From assembly GCF_002420705.1 (NCBI RefSeq), contig NZ_DIIM01000021.1, positions 206,934-270,933 on the forward strand: a stretch of DNA of 64,000 nt, read 5' to 3'. Source of the stretch: Sphingobacterium sp. UBA5670 (GTDB lineage: Bacteria; Bacteroidota; Bacteroidia; Sphingobacteriales; Sphingobacteriaceae). Shown piece after piece: positions 8,718 to 17,369 of the stretch; positions within the stretch are counted from its first letter, which is position 1, and each line of letters opens with the position of its first letter. The notes beneath the pieces were generated by a model. That model saw nothing but the letters and a program-made list of their open reading frames with translations, was not told where the DNA came from and did no database searches. A program made the position numbers and the translations under genes.

Positions 8718-9182
8718 TTAGTATAACTCAAATAATGCTTCGATTTCTACGGGAATATTATCTGGCAGCGAACCGAACCCAACAGCGCTCCGTGTTCCGA
8801 TACCATTTTCTTCGCCCCAGACCGCAGCAAATAGCTCACTACATCCGTTGATTACACCCGGATGATAAAGAAAATCCGAGGTACAGTTGACCATACCCAA
8901 TACTTTGATTACACGTTTGATTTTGTTCAATGACCCCAAATTGGTTTTAATGGTCGACAACATGGTTAGGCCAACTTGTCTCGCTGCAAGTTTGCCTTCC
9001 TCAGGACTGATATCACTTCCAATGCGACCGATAATTAATGCAGCATCATCTTGTACGGGACCATGACCAGAAAGATACAGGTACTTACCATCAATAACGT
9101 ATGGTTTATAAACACCTTTTGGCGCCGGTGCCGGAGGTAGTGTCAAACCTAATTTTTCGAATTGTTCATCTGCGTTGTACAT
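8718..9182 (-). CDS. RidA/YjgF family enamine deaminase
   Basis: 154 residues, somewhat longer than E. coli RidA because of an N-terminal extension (about 1-25). The trimeric RidA fold is indicated by LYLSGHGPVQ, the GKLAARQVGLTML helix and the C-terminal VEIEALFEL. Arg131 in GTRSAVG aligns with the arginine needed for deamination of 2-aminoacrylate. RidA hydrolyses reactive enamines formed by PLP-dependent dehydratases to the keto acid and ammonia. It sits 30 bases after the GntP gene and 10 bases before the D-serine dehydratase-like gene, where a RidA would remove that enzyme's product. Confidence 0.9.
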   Translation of the reverse strand: MYNADEQFEKLGLTLPPAPAPKGVYKPYVIDGKYLYLSGHGPVQDDAALIIGRIGSDISPEEGKLAARQVGLTMLSTIKTNLGSLNKIKRVIKVLGMVNCTSDFLYHPGVINGCSELFAAVWGEENGIGTRSAVGFGSLPDNIPVEIEALFELY

Positions 9183-9212
9183 CTTTAACGATTTTAAAGT
9201 TTAAAATAATAG

Positions 9213-10541
9213 CTAATATAAAATTAATTGCAATAGCAAAACAGCAAGCAGTCCAACGATGGAAACAATCGCCTCCATGATCGACCAGGAAAAGAGCGTA
9301 GCTTTCACGCTAAGGCCAAAGTATTCCTTAAACAACCAGAATCCAGTATCATTCACATGTGAAAACATCAGACTGCCAGCACCTATTGCCAATACCATGA
9401 GATTGGGATCTACTTTTCCGCCAGTAACAATAGGCAGCAGAACACCGGCGGCTGTCAGGGCCGCTACTGTGGCCGAACCGACACAGCCCCTGATCACGGC
9501 TGTAATCAGCCAGGCTAACAATAAAGGTGAAATGGGAAGCTGCTGCAGCGTATTGGCCAGCATCAGGCTGACACCACTGTCCTCCATCACTTGTTTAAAA
9601 ATTCCCGAACCGGCAATAATCAATAGAATCATGGCAATATCTTTCACTGCAGACTCATAAACTGACATCACATTGGCCATCGTGCGCCCCAATTTCAGTC
9701 CTAATAAATAGGTAGCGACGCTAATAGCGATGACCATGACAACGGTAGGATTACCGACAAACTTGATTCCCTGTTGCAGGGCTGTATTAGCGGTATTGGC
9801 GACATAAGGAAGCACTGTAAACAGAATAATGAGCAATACCGGCAATAAAGCGACAATCAAACTCACGCACACTGTCGGACGTCTGAATTCTTCTATATCT
9901 GAGCGATCTTGTTCGCGGAAAATAGATTCTTGACTTGGCTGTATATTTTTCAGGCTTCTCGCAAATATAGGTCCGCCTAAAACGATAGCAGGTATAGCAA
10001 TTAAGAGTCCATAAATAAGTGTCAGTCCCATATCGGCATGAAACAAAGCGACAAGCGCAACGGGGGAAGGATGTGGCGGAATAAATCCATGCGTTACAGA
10101 CAAGGCTGCCAGCATCGGTAATCCAATATAGACTGCAGGAAGTTTATACCGATAGGAAATAGAAAATATTAAAGGGACTAATAAGACAAATCCAACACCA
10201 TAAAAAAGCGGTATACCAACAACAAAGCCCGTCAACATAAGACCCCATTGAAGATATTTCTCTCCCATTAAGCGGACCATTTGTTCTGCAATAATCTCAG
10301 CCGCTCCACTTTCGGCCACAATTTTCCCCAACATAGCTCCCAATACAATAATCAATGTCAGACTCCCCATAACGCCTGCCACTCCCTTTTCAACGGTACC
10401 CACGAGCGCTGAGGGAGGAATTCCTAAACAAAGTCCACTGAGCAGGGAAACTACCAAAAAAGAGAGAAAGGCATTGATCTTAAAATAAGTTATGCAAAGG
10501 ATGAGCAAACAAATGCTGATTACAATGAGGATTATGGTCAT
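9213..10541 (-). CDS. GntP-family proton symporter
   Basis: 442 residues with about 12-13 hydrophobic segments. The family signatures are clear: VEKGVAGVMGSLTLIIVLGAMLGKI early, IPPHPSPVALVA in the middle, and a C-terminal half with AAGVLLPIV and FSHVNDTGFW. GntP members import gluconate and related acids, and E. coli DsdX of the same family imports D-serine. Being first in an operon with RidA, a D-serine dehydratase-like enzyme and a dipeptidase favours an amino-acid substrate, but sequence alone does not decide. A perfect 15-bp palindrome lies 18 bases before its start codon. Confidence 0.87.
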   Translation of the reverse strand: MTIILIVISICLLILCITYFKINAFLSFLVVSLLSGLCLGIPPSALVGTVEKGVAGVMGSLTLIIVLGAMLGKIVAESGAAEIIAEQMVRLMGEKYLQWGLMLTGFVVGIPLFYGVGFVLLVPLIFSISYRYKLPAVYIGLPMLAALSVTHGFIPPHPSPVALVALFHADMGLTLIYGLLIAIPAIVLGGPIFARSLKNIQPSQESIFREQDRSDIEEFRRPTVCVSLIVALLPVLLIILFTVLPYVANTANTALQQGIKFVGNPTVVMVIAISVATYLLGLKLGRTMANVMSVYESAVKDIAMILLIIAGSGIFKQVMEDSGVSLMLANTLQQLPISPLLLAWLITAVIRGCVGSATVAALTAAGVLLPIVTGGKVDPNLMVLAIGAGSLMFSHVNDTGFWLFKEYFGLSVKATLFSWSIMEAIVSIVGLLAVLLLQLILY

Positions 10542-10559
10542 TATATCACTATTAGGTTT

Positions 10560-10574
10560 CTCTCAATTTGAGAG
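10560..10574. promoter_or_regulatory. Palindrome upstream of the GntP cassette
   Basis: CTCTCAATTTGAGAG is a perfect palindrome with 7-bp arms around one base. It lies 18-33 bases before the GntP start and has the size of a dimeric regulator site. No regulator gene is adjacent. Confidence 0.4.
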
Positions 10575-10669
10575 CTTGTGTAAAATTTGGTCTAGTAAAT
10601 CATTTTTTCATCCTGAAAGTAAGGATATTTTTCATTTTTCGCAAGGAAAACGAAAAATTAATGAAAGCA

Positions 10670-10699
10670 AAAAAGGTATGACTTACGCCATACCTTTTT
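10670..10699. terminator. Terminator of pepD
   Basis: An 11-bp stem, AAAAAGGTATG with CATACCTTTTT, and an 8-base loop. On the minus strand it ends pepD (stop at 10752) with a T-run; it also insulates the GntP promoter region. Confidence 0.75.
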
Positions 10700-10751
10700 G
10701 GTTTTCACAACCTACTACCGTGTACACACGAGATTATGCTGGTTTTTAAAC

Positions 10752-12218
10752 TTATTTTTTAGGGATCTCTTTGAGAATTTCGAGCACAAAACTCCAAAAC
10801 TTCTGCACAGAAGAAATGGAAACACGCTCGGCCGGCGAATGCGCACCTAAGATTGTCGGTCCAAAAGAAATCATATCCATTCCTGGATAGTTTGTCCCTA
10901 AGATCCCGCACTCAAGTCCGGCATGACAAGCCACTACTTCTGGGGCTTCTCCATGCTGTCTATTGTAAATCGATTTGAGAACTTCTAAAATTTCAGAATT
11001 CGGATTAGGTGCCCAACCTGGATAATTACCTGAAAAGCTGACCGTAAAACCACCCAGCTCGAATGCCGCCTGTAAAGATTGCGCTAAATCAAACTTCGAA
11101 GTTTCAACAGAAGACCTCGTTAGACATTTAATGGAGATCTTTTCACCCCCTACTTCTACTTTCGCAATATTATTGGAGGTTTCTACCAGATCTTCAAAGT
11201 CGGCACTTACACGATACACACCATTTAAAGCCGCATAAACACTGTTAATCAAATTCTCTTGCACCTGCACAGGAACTACTGTCGCGTAAGCAGCATCTGT
11301 CTGCTTCACGACTATTTCCATCGCCGGTTCTGTCGTCGCAAATTCGAGTTTAATATCCTGAGCCAATTGTGTCAGATGCGCCACAAAGCTAGTGGCTTTA
11401 TCCTTAAGAATAACCACCTTTGCAACACTTTCCCTAGGGATCGCATTACGTAGACTTCCACCCAACAACGACGCAATACGCAAGCCATAGTGCTCATTGG
11501 CTCGATAAAGCAAGCGATTCATCACCTTATTGGCGTTTGCAAAGCCTTTATGAATGTCCATACCGGAGTGGCCGCCGTGCAAACCTTTCACGGTAATTTC
11601 AAAAGATAACGTATCAAAAGGACAAGGTTCCGCGGTATAAGACTGTGTAGCCGTCACGTCAATTCCCCCAGCACAACCGATATCAATTTCAGTATCATTC
11701 TCGGTATCCAGATTCAATAAGATTTCACCCGAAAGTACGCCTCCCTTTAAACCTAAAGCTCCGGTCATCCCTGTCTCTTCATCAATGGTAAACAAGGCTT
11801 CGATAGCTGGATGCACAATAACCGATGATTCCAGGATTGCCATAATCGTCGCAACCCCGAGACCATTATCTGCGCCCAAAGTGGTTCCTTCTGCTTTCAC
11901 CCAGTCGCCATCTACATACATCTTAATACCTTCAGTATCGAAGTCAAATACAGTATCGTTGTTTTTTTGATGTACCATATCCAAATGTGACTGCAATACA
12001 ATCGTCTTACGATCTTCCATTCCCGGAGTAGCAGATTTCTTGATGAGCACATTCCCGATCTCATCGACACTTGTTTCTAACCCGAGGGATTTTCCAAACT
12101 CTACCATAAAAGCAATCACGCGCTCCTCTTTTTTAGAAGCTCTTGGCACCGCATTTAATGCGGAGAAATTTTTCCAAATTGCTTTTGGTTCTAAGTTATC
12201 TAAACTATTTTCAATCAT
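10752..12218 (-). CDS. pepD: Aminoacyl-histidine dipeptidase (PepD, M20 family)
   Basis: 488 residues, as usual for PepD/cytosolic non-specific dipeptidases. Two-zinc ligands of the M20 family are visible: QSHLDMV with the first His, GADNG with the bridging Asp, DEETG with the general-base Glu, DTEN with the next Asp, and GAHSPAE near the C-terminus with the last His. The lid/dimerisation domain lies between about 205 and 390 and contains GGHSGMDIHKG. It hydrolyses dipeptides such as Xaa-His in the cytoplasm. It is monocistronic, divergent from the GH130 gene, and ends at the terminator near 10.68 kb. Confidence 0.92.
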   Translation of the reverse strand: MIENSLDNLEPKAIWKNFSALNAVPRASKKEERVIAFMVEFGKSLGLETSVDEIGNVLIKKSATPGMEDRKTIVLQSHLDMVHQKNNDTVFDFDTEGIKMYVDGDWVKAEGTTLGADNGLGVATIMAILESSVIVHPAIEALFTIDEETGMTGALGLKGGVLSGEILLNLDTENDTEIDIGCAGGIDVTATQSYTAEPCPFDTLSFEITVKGLHGGHSGMDIHKGFANANKVMNRLLYRANEHYGLRIASLLGGSLRNAIPRESVAKVVILKDKATSFVAHLTQLAQDIKLEFATTEPAMEIVVKQTDAAYATVVPVQVQENLINSVYAALNGVYRVSADFEDLVETSNNIAKVEVGGEKISIKCLTRSSVETSKFDLAQSLQAAFELGGFTVSFSGNYPGWAPNPNSEILEVLKSIYNRQHGEAPEVVACHAGLECGILGTNYPGMDMISFGPTILGAHSPAERVSISSVQKFWSFVLEILKEIPKK

Positions 12219-12344
12219 ATCTAAAATTTTTCCTTGGCCAAAGTTACTCGATTTTTATTAGATATCCGTTGATTATTAACCTGCAATAAAACAAAAGACA
12301 AGCGCTATTCGTTCTTATGAGGGTGTAAACATGAACATAAAACT

Positions 12345-13829
12345 ATGCATAGACCAGTACACGTTGAACGAAAAGATATTTACTTTAAACCGGATAAAAA
12401 AAGAGTTTTAGCACGTTTTTTTTCGCTAGGAGATGACCGCACTGTAAAGGTTATCAAACGTATTTTATCCCTGAACGAATCGGAGCGAAAAGAAGTATTT
12501 GGGCAGGTCCTGCGAAGCTATACGAAAAGACATCGCAGCATTGTCCATATTTTTGAACGTAATTTTGACCGGATAAGCCACTTATTGGAAAAGATTCCAT
12601 TTCCAAAAGAGAAGTTGACTCAAATTGACAAGTTACTGATAGGTTCCTACTTTACCATGGAATATTCGATTGAATCGGCCGCCTTATTTAATCCCTCCAT
12701 TATTGAACACCCCGATCAGACAGAATTATTTAAAGGTGAAAAACGAATTATTCTAAGTTTCAGGGCAACAGGAGAAGGCCATGTCTCGTCTATCGTTTTT
12801 CGATCGGGGACACTTGATATGGAAAACAATATACAGATCGACTATGTGGGTAATTTATTGGATAAACCCATGCAAGTCAAAAATCACCGCTATCACAAGG
12901 AGTCTTTCTTAAAGAAAATGAATGAGCTGCATGCCCAACCCACGGAAGTCAAAACAAAACTGGAAGAAAAGCTAACGGAGACATTTACTTACGAAGAACT
13001 CAAACGGTATATCGATGAAGTACGGCGGGAAAGTGAGGACAATCTTGAAAATGTGACGTTTTTACAACAGGCACTTTGGCTCGCATCATCACATTATGAA
13101 ATGACTTTCTCCCTTGATACTTCCATTTCGGAACGCGTCATATTTCCTATTGCCGATACCGAAAAAAGAGGGATTGAAGATGCCCGCTTCGTCCAGTTCA
13201 AAACGGAAAAAGGTGAGAGCATCTACTATGCGACCTACACCGCTTATGACGGGTTCAGCATCCTTCCTAAATTGCTCACAACAAAGGATTTTTACCATTT
13301 CAAAGTGAAACCCATCTATGGTGAAATCGCTAATAAAGGTGCTGCATTATTTCCACGGAAAATTAACGGTCGCTATGCCATGCTCTGCCGTATTGATGGT
13401 GAGAACAACTACATCGCCTATTCCAACAACATCAATATCTGGCAGGAAACAGCCATTCGGATCCAGCAACCGGAATATCCATACGAATTCGTCCAGATTG
13501 GCAACTGTGGCTCGCCTATTGAAACACAATACGGCTGGTTGATCCTGACCCACGCCGTCGGACCAATGCGTGAATATGTTTTGGGGGCCGCTCTTTTGGA
13601 TCTGGACAACCCCCATGTTGAAATCGGACGGTTGCATAGTCCATTGATGACACCCAATGATGAAGAACGGGAAGGCTATGTGCCAAACGTTATTTATTCA
13701 TGCGGGGCTTTAGTCCACAATGAGCATCTCATTTTACCCTATGCGATGTCCGATTATGCATCGACCTATGCAACCATTAAGCTCGAAGATTTATTGCTGG
13801 CTATCTTGAATCCCGATCGCTATCAATAA
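12345..13829 (+). CDS. Glycoside hydrolase family 130 protein (mannosyl-oligosaccharide phosphorylase-like)
   Basis: 494 residues. An N-terminal helical region (about 1-110) precedes a five-bladed beta-propeller as in GH130; recognisable family segments include NPSIIEHPDQ, ILSFRATGEGHVSS, RGIEDARFVQF, KGAALFPRKING and GNCGSPIETQYGWLILTHAVG. GH130 enzymes are mostly phosphorylases acting on beta-mannosides, with some hydrolases. The N-terminal extension and the neighbouring glycosyltransferase point to a subfamily acting on an endogenous mannoside, possibly a storage or capsule glycan; this is inference. No signal peptide, so cytoplasmic. The gene converges on and overlaps the glycosyltransferase gene by 29 bases at their 3' ends. 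Confidence 0.82.
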   Translation: MHRPVHVERKDIYFKPDKKRVLARFFSLGDDRTVKVIKRILSLNESERKEVFGQVLRSYTKRHRSIVHIFERNFDRISHLLEKIPFPKEKLTQIDKLLIGSYFTMEYSIESAALFNPSIIEHPDQTELFKGEKRIILSFRATGEGHVSSIVFRSGTLDMENNIQIDYVGNLLDKPMQVKNHRYHKESFLKKMNELHAQPTEVKTKLEEKLTETFTYEELKRYIDEVRRESEDNLENVTFLQQALWLASSHYEMTFSLDTSISERVIFPIADTEKRGIEDARFVQFKTEKGESIYYATYTAYDGFSILPKLLTTKDFYHFKVKPIYGEIANKGAALFPRKINGRYAMLCRIDGENNYIAYSNNINIWQETAIRIQQPEYPYEFVQIGNCGSPIETQYGWLILTHAVGPMREYVLGAALLDLDNPHVEIGRLHSPLMTPNDEEREGYVPNVIYSCGALVHNEHLILPYAMSDYASTYATIKLEDLLLAILNPDRYQ

Positions 13830-16014
13830 AAGCACCATATACCACAATATAAGCTAAATAGAAACAAAGGGTGCTCTCGGCCCCTTGGTTTCTATTGATG
13901 CCATAGGATTCGAGACCATCGCAGCAGCCTTTGGTCTCTTCATCAAACAGTCCCAGCTTAAGGTCATTCTCGCCGAGAAACCAGCGGAAGGAGGCAATCA
14001 TACGGGCAAAATAAACCTTCTTATTGGTCAGCCGAAAAGCCTCGCGATACATAAATACCATCGCTGTGACATCGAGTGGCTGCTGTCCAAACTTACTGAT
14101 ATGCTTCCCTTGTTTGGCCCATTCCTGATTTCCTACCAATGAAAGAGCCCCATTTTGCACTGTAATGCTTTCGAGAAACTTTAAGGTGGATAGCCCCAAC
14201 TGTTTTACTGTCTCATCATTCAAGAAAGGGTATGCTATCAATAGCGCATAAGGCAATATCGCATTATCATAGGCCAATACCGACTCAAACCATTGCCAGT
14301 GTTCATCTGAACTAGCCTCATATTCCCTTACCAGCTTACTGATAAGTGTACGCATCAATTCTATTATGACTTCATCATTGGATTGATGATGCAAATATTC
14401 GGCAATTCCCAATACGGTGTAAGCGATTGCCCGATTGGACCGTAACTGGCTAAAATTAGGTACAGCTCTAAAAAATAGCTCATGCCCCAATTGATAGTAA
14501 CTTGTCAATTTGGTCTCCCGAAGAAGCACTCCCAAAGCCCAGATCGTTCGCCCAAAAGAATCTTCGGAACCCACCTCATCCAGAAAATTATGTTGAAAAT
14601 CCATAAAATTGTGAAAAAGGCCATCCTCACGCTGGTGATAATAAATATAACTCAGATAGGTCGAAATACGCCGGTCTAATCTTTTATCGGCGAAATCACG
14701 CTGAGCCAGCAAAGCCACTAAAAGGGCTCTCGCATTATCATCAAGACAATAGCCTTCTTTATAGTTAGGCAAAGAATAGGTTGCATGCTGTAAAATGCCA
14801 ACTTGGTTGGTCAGCCGATCGATGTGCTTCCAGCTGAATTTGGGCATCTCATCTTTACTGAATCCTACATTTTCTTTAAGGCTGTCGTACGTGGGGATGA
14901 TTTTATCTAAAATTCTCGTATACCGAAGACCGATATTTTTCCAGGTCATCTCTTTTCCGAATGCATTAGCATTGTCCCGCAATGTGGTGCGGTAATCCAA
15001 ATTCGAAAAGAGGTTTTTGAGTACCTCGGCCATCTTGGCGGTATTTTTAAAGTCGACCAACACTCCCCTTCCATCAGCGAGCAATTCCCTGGCATGCCAA
15101 TACGGTGTAGACACCACCGCCGCTCCGGCACCGATGGCGTAAGACAAGGTTCCACTTGTAATCTGTGCTTCATTAACATATGGCGTAACGTAAACATCGC
15201 AAGCACTTAGATACTCCACGAGATCGGCTTGACTGACAAAGGAATTAACAAATTGTACGTGGTCCTGCAACTCATAGGCTTCCACGAGACTACCTAGATA
15301 TTCCCTGTATTCCTCTCCGGAATGTGCTAGAACATTGGGATGTGTTTTGCCCACCACGAGGTACAATAGGTCAGGTTCATCTTTGACGACTTCAGTCAAG
15401 GATTCGATCACCATTTCAATTCCTTTGTTACGTCCCAAAAAGCCAAATGTCAATAAGACTTTCTTTCCGGAAAGCCCTTTTTTAAGTTTTGCAAGCTCAT
15501 GATCCAAATTAAATTCGGGCACTCCGTGGTGTATTAGCCTAACTTTAGTCGTATTGACCCTATAAATCGATTTGAGTAATGTAATTGCATAATTGCTCAT
15601 GACAATTACAATAGAGGCGCGTTTTACAATTTCAATAAGAATAGCCTTTTCATCAACATTGGGTTTTTCAAGAATGGTGTGAAAATTGACCAGCAGAGGA
15701 ATGTGCAACGCATTAATCAATGATAATATATAAATGCCGCTATTACCGCCGAAGATGCCATATTCGTGCTCCAATATGACACAGTCATAACCGTTTTCAT
15801 TAATGTAATTTGCTGCTTCAATATAGGATAATTGATGATGTTGATCTATTTTAAAGACAACTTCACTGGGATAGGCATATTCCCGATCGGCAACTGCAAA
15901 CACATGTTGAGTCAGTTCCTGATTATGCAAGGCTACAGCATGCAGCAAATCAGATGTAAAAGTGGCGATGCCACATTCTTTAGGCAGGTAAGTACTTATA
16001 TAAGCGATCTTCAT
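13801..16014 (-). CDS. Two-domain GT4 glycosyltransferase with C-terminal helical domain
   Basis: 737 residues. The first half (about 1-375) is a GT-B fold GT4 enzyme: it opens KIAYISTYLPKECGIATFT, has VLLTFGFLGRNKGIEMVIES, a donor-site region with YVNEAQITSGTLSYAIGAGAAV, and ends with a linker helix. The second half (about 390-737) is all-helical with repeated segments such as DDNARALLVALLAQR, HNFMDFQHNFLDEVGSEDSFG and GAESTLCFYLAYIV, resembling an (alpha/alpha)-toroid of the kind found in glycan-active enzymes. A GT fused to a toroid and paired with GH130 suggests synthesis and turnover of one glycan. Substrates are unknown; mannose is inferred from the partner. Confidence 0.8.
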   Translation of the reverse strand: MKIAYISTYLPKECGIATFTSDLLHAVALHNQELTQHVFAVADREYAYPSEVVFKIDQHHQLSYIEAANYINENGYDCVILEHEYGIFGGNSGIYILSLINALHIPLLVNFHTILEKPNVDEKAILIEIVKRASIVIVMSNYAITLLKSIYRVNTTKVRLIHHGVPEFNLDHELAKLKKGLSGKKVLLTFGFLGRNKGIEMVIESLTEVVKDEPDLLYLVVGKTHPNVLAHSGEEYREYLGSLVEAYELQDHVQFVNSFVSQADLVEYLSACDVYVTPYVNEAQITSGTLSYAIGAGAAVVSTPYWHARELLADGRGVLVDFKNTAKMAEVLKNLFSNLDYRTTLRDNANAFGKEMTWKNIGLRYTRILDKIIPTYDSLKENVGFSKDEMPKFSWKHIDRLTNQVGILQHATYSLPNYKEGYCLDDNARALLVALLAQRDFADKRLDRRISTYLSYIYYHQREDGLFHNFMDFQHNFLDEVGSEDSFGRTIWALGVLLRETKLTSYYQLGHELFFRAVPNFSQLRSNRAIAYTVLGIAEYLHHQSNDEVIIELMRTLISKLVREYEASSDEHWQWFESVLAYDNAILPYALLIAYPFLNDETVKQLGLSTLKFLESITVQNGALSLVGNQEWAKQGKHISKFGQQPLDVTAMVFMYREAFRLTNKKVYFARMIASFRWFLGENDLKLGLFDEETKGCCDGLESYGINRNQGAESTLCFYLAYIVVYGAFIDSDRDSR

Positions 16015-16251
16015 TGAAATAATAATTTTGAATATAGCCCCGAAAAGGCAGTAGCATCTATGTGCTCCATTATCTAAATGCTTTTCAAACCTAAATTGTT
16101 TGTCACAACTGTATGAATTAAATTGAATAACAACATAAACTTACTGATCGTATCAAAACATATCCCTAGAACTCCAGCGGAGGAGAAATACATTAATATT
16201 GTATATAAAGATCAATTTATCTAAGTTTGCTGCAGACAAAATAGGGACTGA

Positions 16252-16842
16252 ATGAAATCACCAAAAGAGAAAATGATTGCCGGCCTTCCATACATTGATT
16301 CGGATGGGCAATTATTTAAGGAAAGACAATACGCCAAAGAAGAACTCAAGCGATTTAACGATTCGGAACCCAAACAAATCAAATTCAGAAAACAGATTAT
16401 TCAAAAACTCTTTAAAACCACAGGCAGCCGTTTCTTTCTTGAACCTCCTTTTCGTTGCGATTACGGTTATAATATTACTATAGGTGAAAACTTTTACAGC
16501 AATTATAATTGTACGATTTTAGACTGCGCACCGGTTACTATAGGCGAGAATGTATTATTTGGCCCCAATGTAAGTCTCTTCACTGCCGGTCATCCGCTCC
16601 ATTTTGAAGCAAGAAATCAAGGTTGGGAATTTGCGCAGCCGATCGTTATCGAAGATAACGTCTGGATAGGTGGGCATGTCGTTGTTAACCCCGGCGTTCG
16701 CATTGGAAAAAATGCGGTCATTGGCTCTGGATCGGTGGTAACAAAAGATATTCCTGCGGATGTGATCGCAGCTGGCAATCCTTGTCGGATCATTCGTCCT
16801 ATAACAGAGACGGATCGGATCACTTACAGTGAAAATTCGTGA
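16252..16842 (+). CDS. Maltose/galactoside-type O-acetyltransferase
   Basis: 196 residues, the usual length of sugar O-acetyltransferases (Maa/LacA/NodL). The N-terminal helical MAC domain begins KEKMIAGLPYIDSD, and the rest is a left-handed beta-helix of hexapeptide repeats (from about 75), with the catalytic histidine in TAGHPLHFEARN and the acetyl-CoA pocket region VWIGGHVVVNPGVRIG. It transfers acetyl from acetyl-CoA to a sugar hydroxyl in the cytoplasm. The nearby GT4 and GH130 genes make a sugar-metabolism context plausible, but it is transcribed on its own, divergent from the glycosyltransferase. Confidence 0.9.
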   Translation: MKSPKEKMIAGLPYIDSDGQLFKERQYAKEELKRFNDSEPKQIKFRKQIIQKLFKTTGSRFFLEPPFRCDYGYNITIGENFYSNYNCTILDCAPVTIGENVLFGPNVSLFTAGHPLHFEARNQGWEFAQPIVIEDNVWIGGHVVVNPGVRIGKNAVIGSGSVVTKDIPADVIAAGNPCRIIRPITETDRITYSENS

Positions 16843-16893
16843 AATCATACACTACGCACTGACAGGTTATGATCCCCTATTTTGTACTCGACC

Positions 16894-17310
16894 TTAGGGA
16901 ATGAGGTCATTGGCTAAAGACAAGGAATAGCTGCGCATATCTCCATTTTGTTTTCCAGCGACAAAACCATTCTTTTCCCAAAAATACTGCTGTTCGTGAG
17001 GCGCGTCCACCAGAAGATATCTGCCCTTAAATGTACGCACAAATAGCCGCGCATAGTGTAATAATGCAGTCCCTATACCCCTCAACCTGGCATGTGGAGC
17101 TACAGCAAAGAAATGGATTGCATAGCTATCGGCTGAACAAATCAGGCTAAGTACGCCGACGACGTCATTTCCATCATAAGCGGCAAAATGTGTAGCGTCA
17201 AAATCTCCATCCAACATAACTTCGCCCAATTTCCCTTCGGAGGAGAAAATCTCTTTTCTAAGCTTCCAGGTCCGCGTTGCAAACACCTGCTCAATATACC
17301 ATTCCGTCAT
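16894..17310 (-). CDS. GNAT family N-acetyltransferase
   Basis: 138 residues, one GNAT domain. The acetyl-CoA binding region is visible as HFFAVAPHARLRGIGTALLHYA (about 71-92 region) with the R-x-x-G-x-G/A pattern RLRGIGTA, and the C-terminal EQQYFWEKNGFVAGKQ matches the beta6-beta7 end of the fold. The acceptor substrate cannot be predicted. It lies 59 bases downstream of the NAD(P)HX repair gene on the same strand. Confidence 0.82.
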   Translation of the reverse strand: MTEWYIEQVFATRTWKLRKEIFSSEGKLGEVMLDGDFDATHFAAYDGNDVVGVLSLICSADSYAIHFFAVAPHARLRGIGTALLHYARLFVRTFKGRYLLVDAPHEQQYFWEKNGFVAGKQNGDMRSYSLSLANDLIP

Positions 17311-17369
17311 AATCCTGTGCTAATGTCATCCATACTAAAACTTTCATCCCCGGGCTATTAAAGACCTGT

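Noticed and set aside
8708..8731. TTG start of the PLP enzyme at 8731
   Set aside because: It overlaps the ridA end; the ATG at 8707 fits the operon spacing and the family N-terminus.
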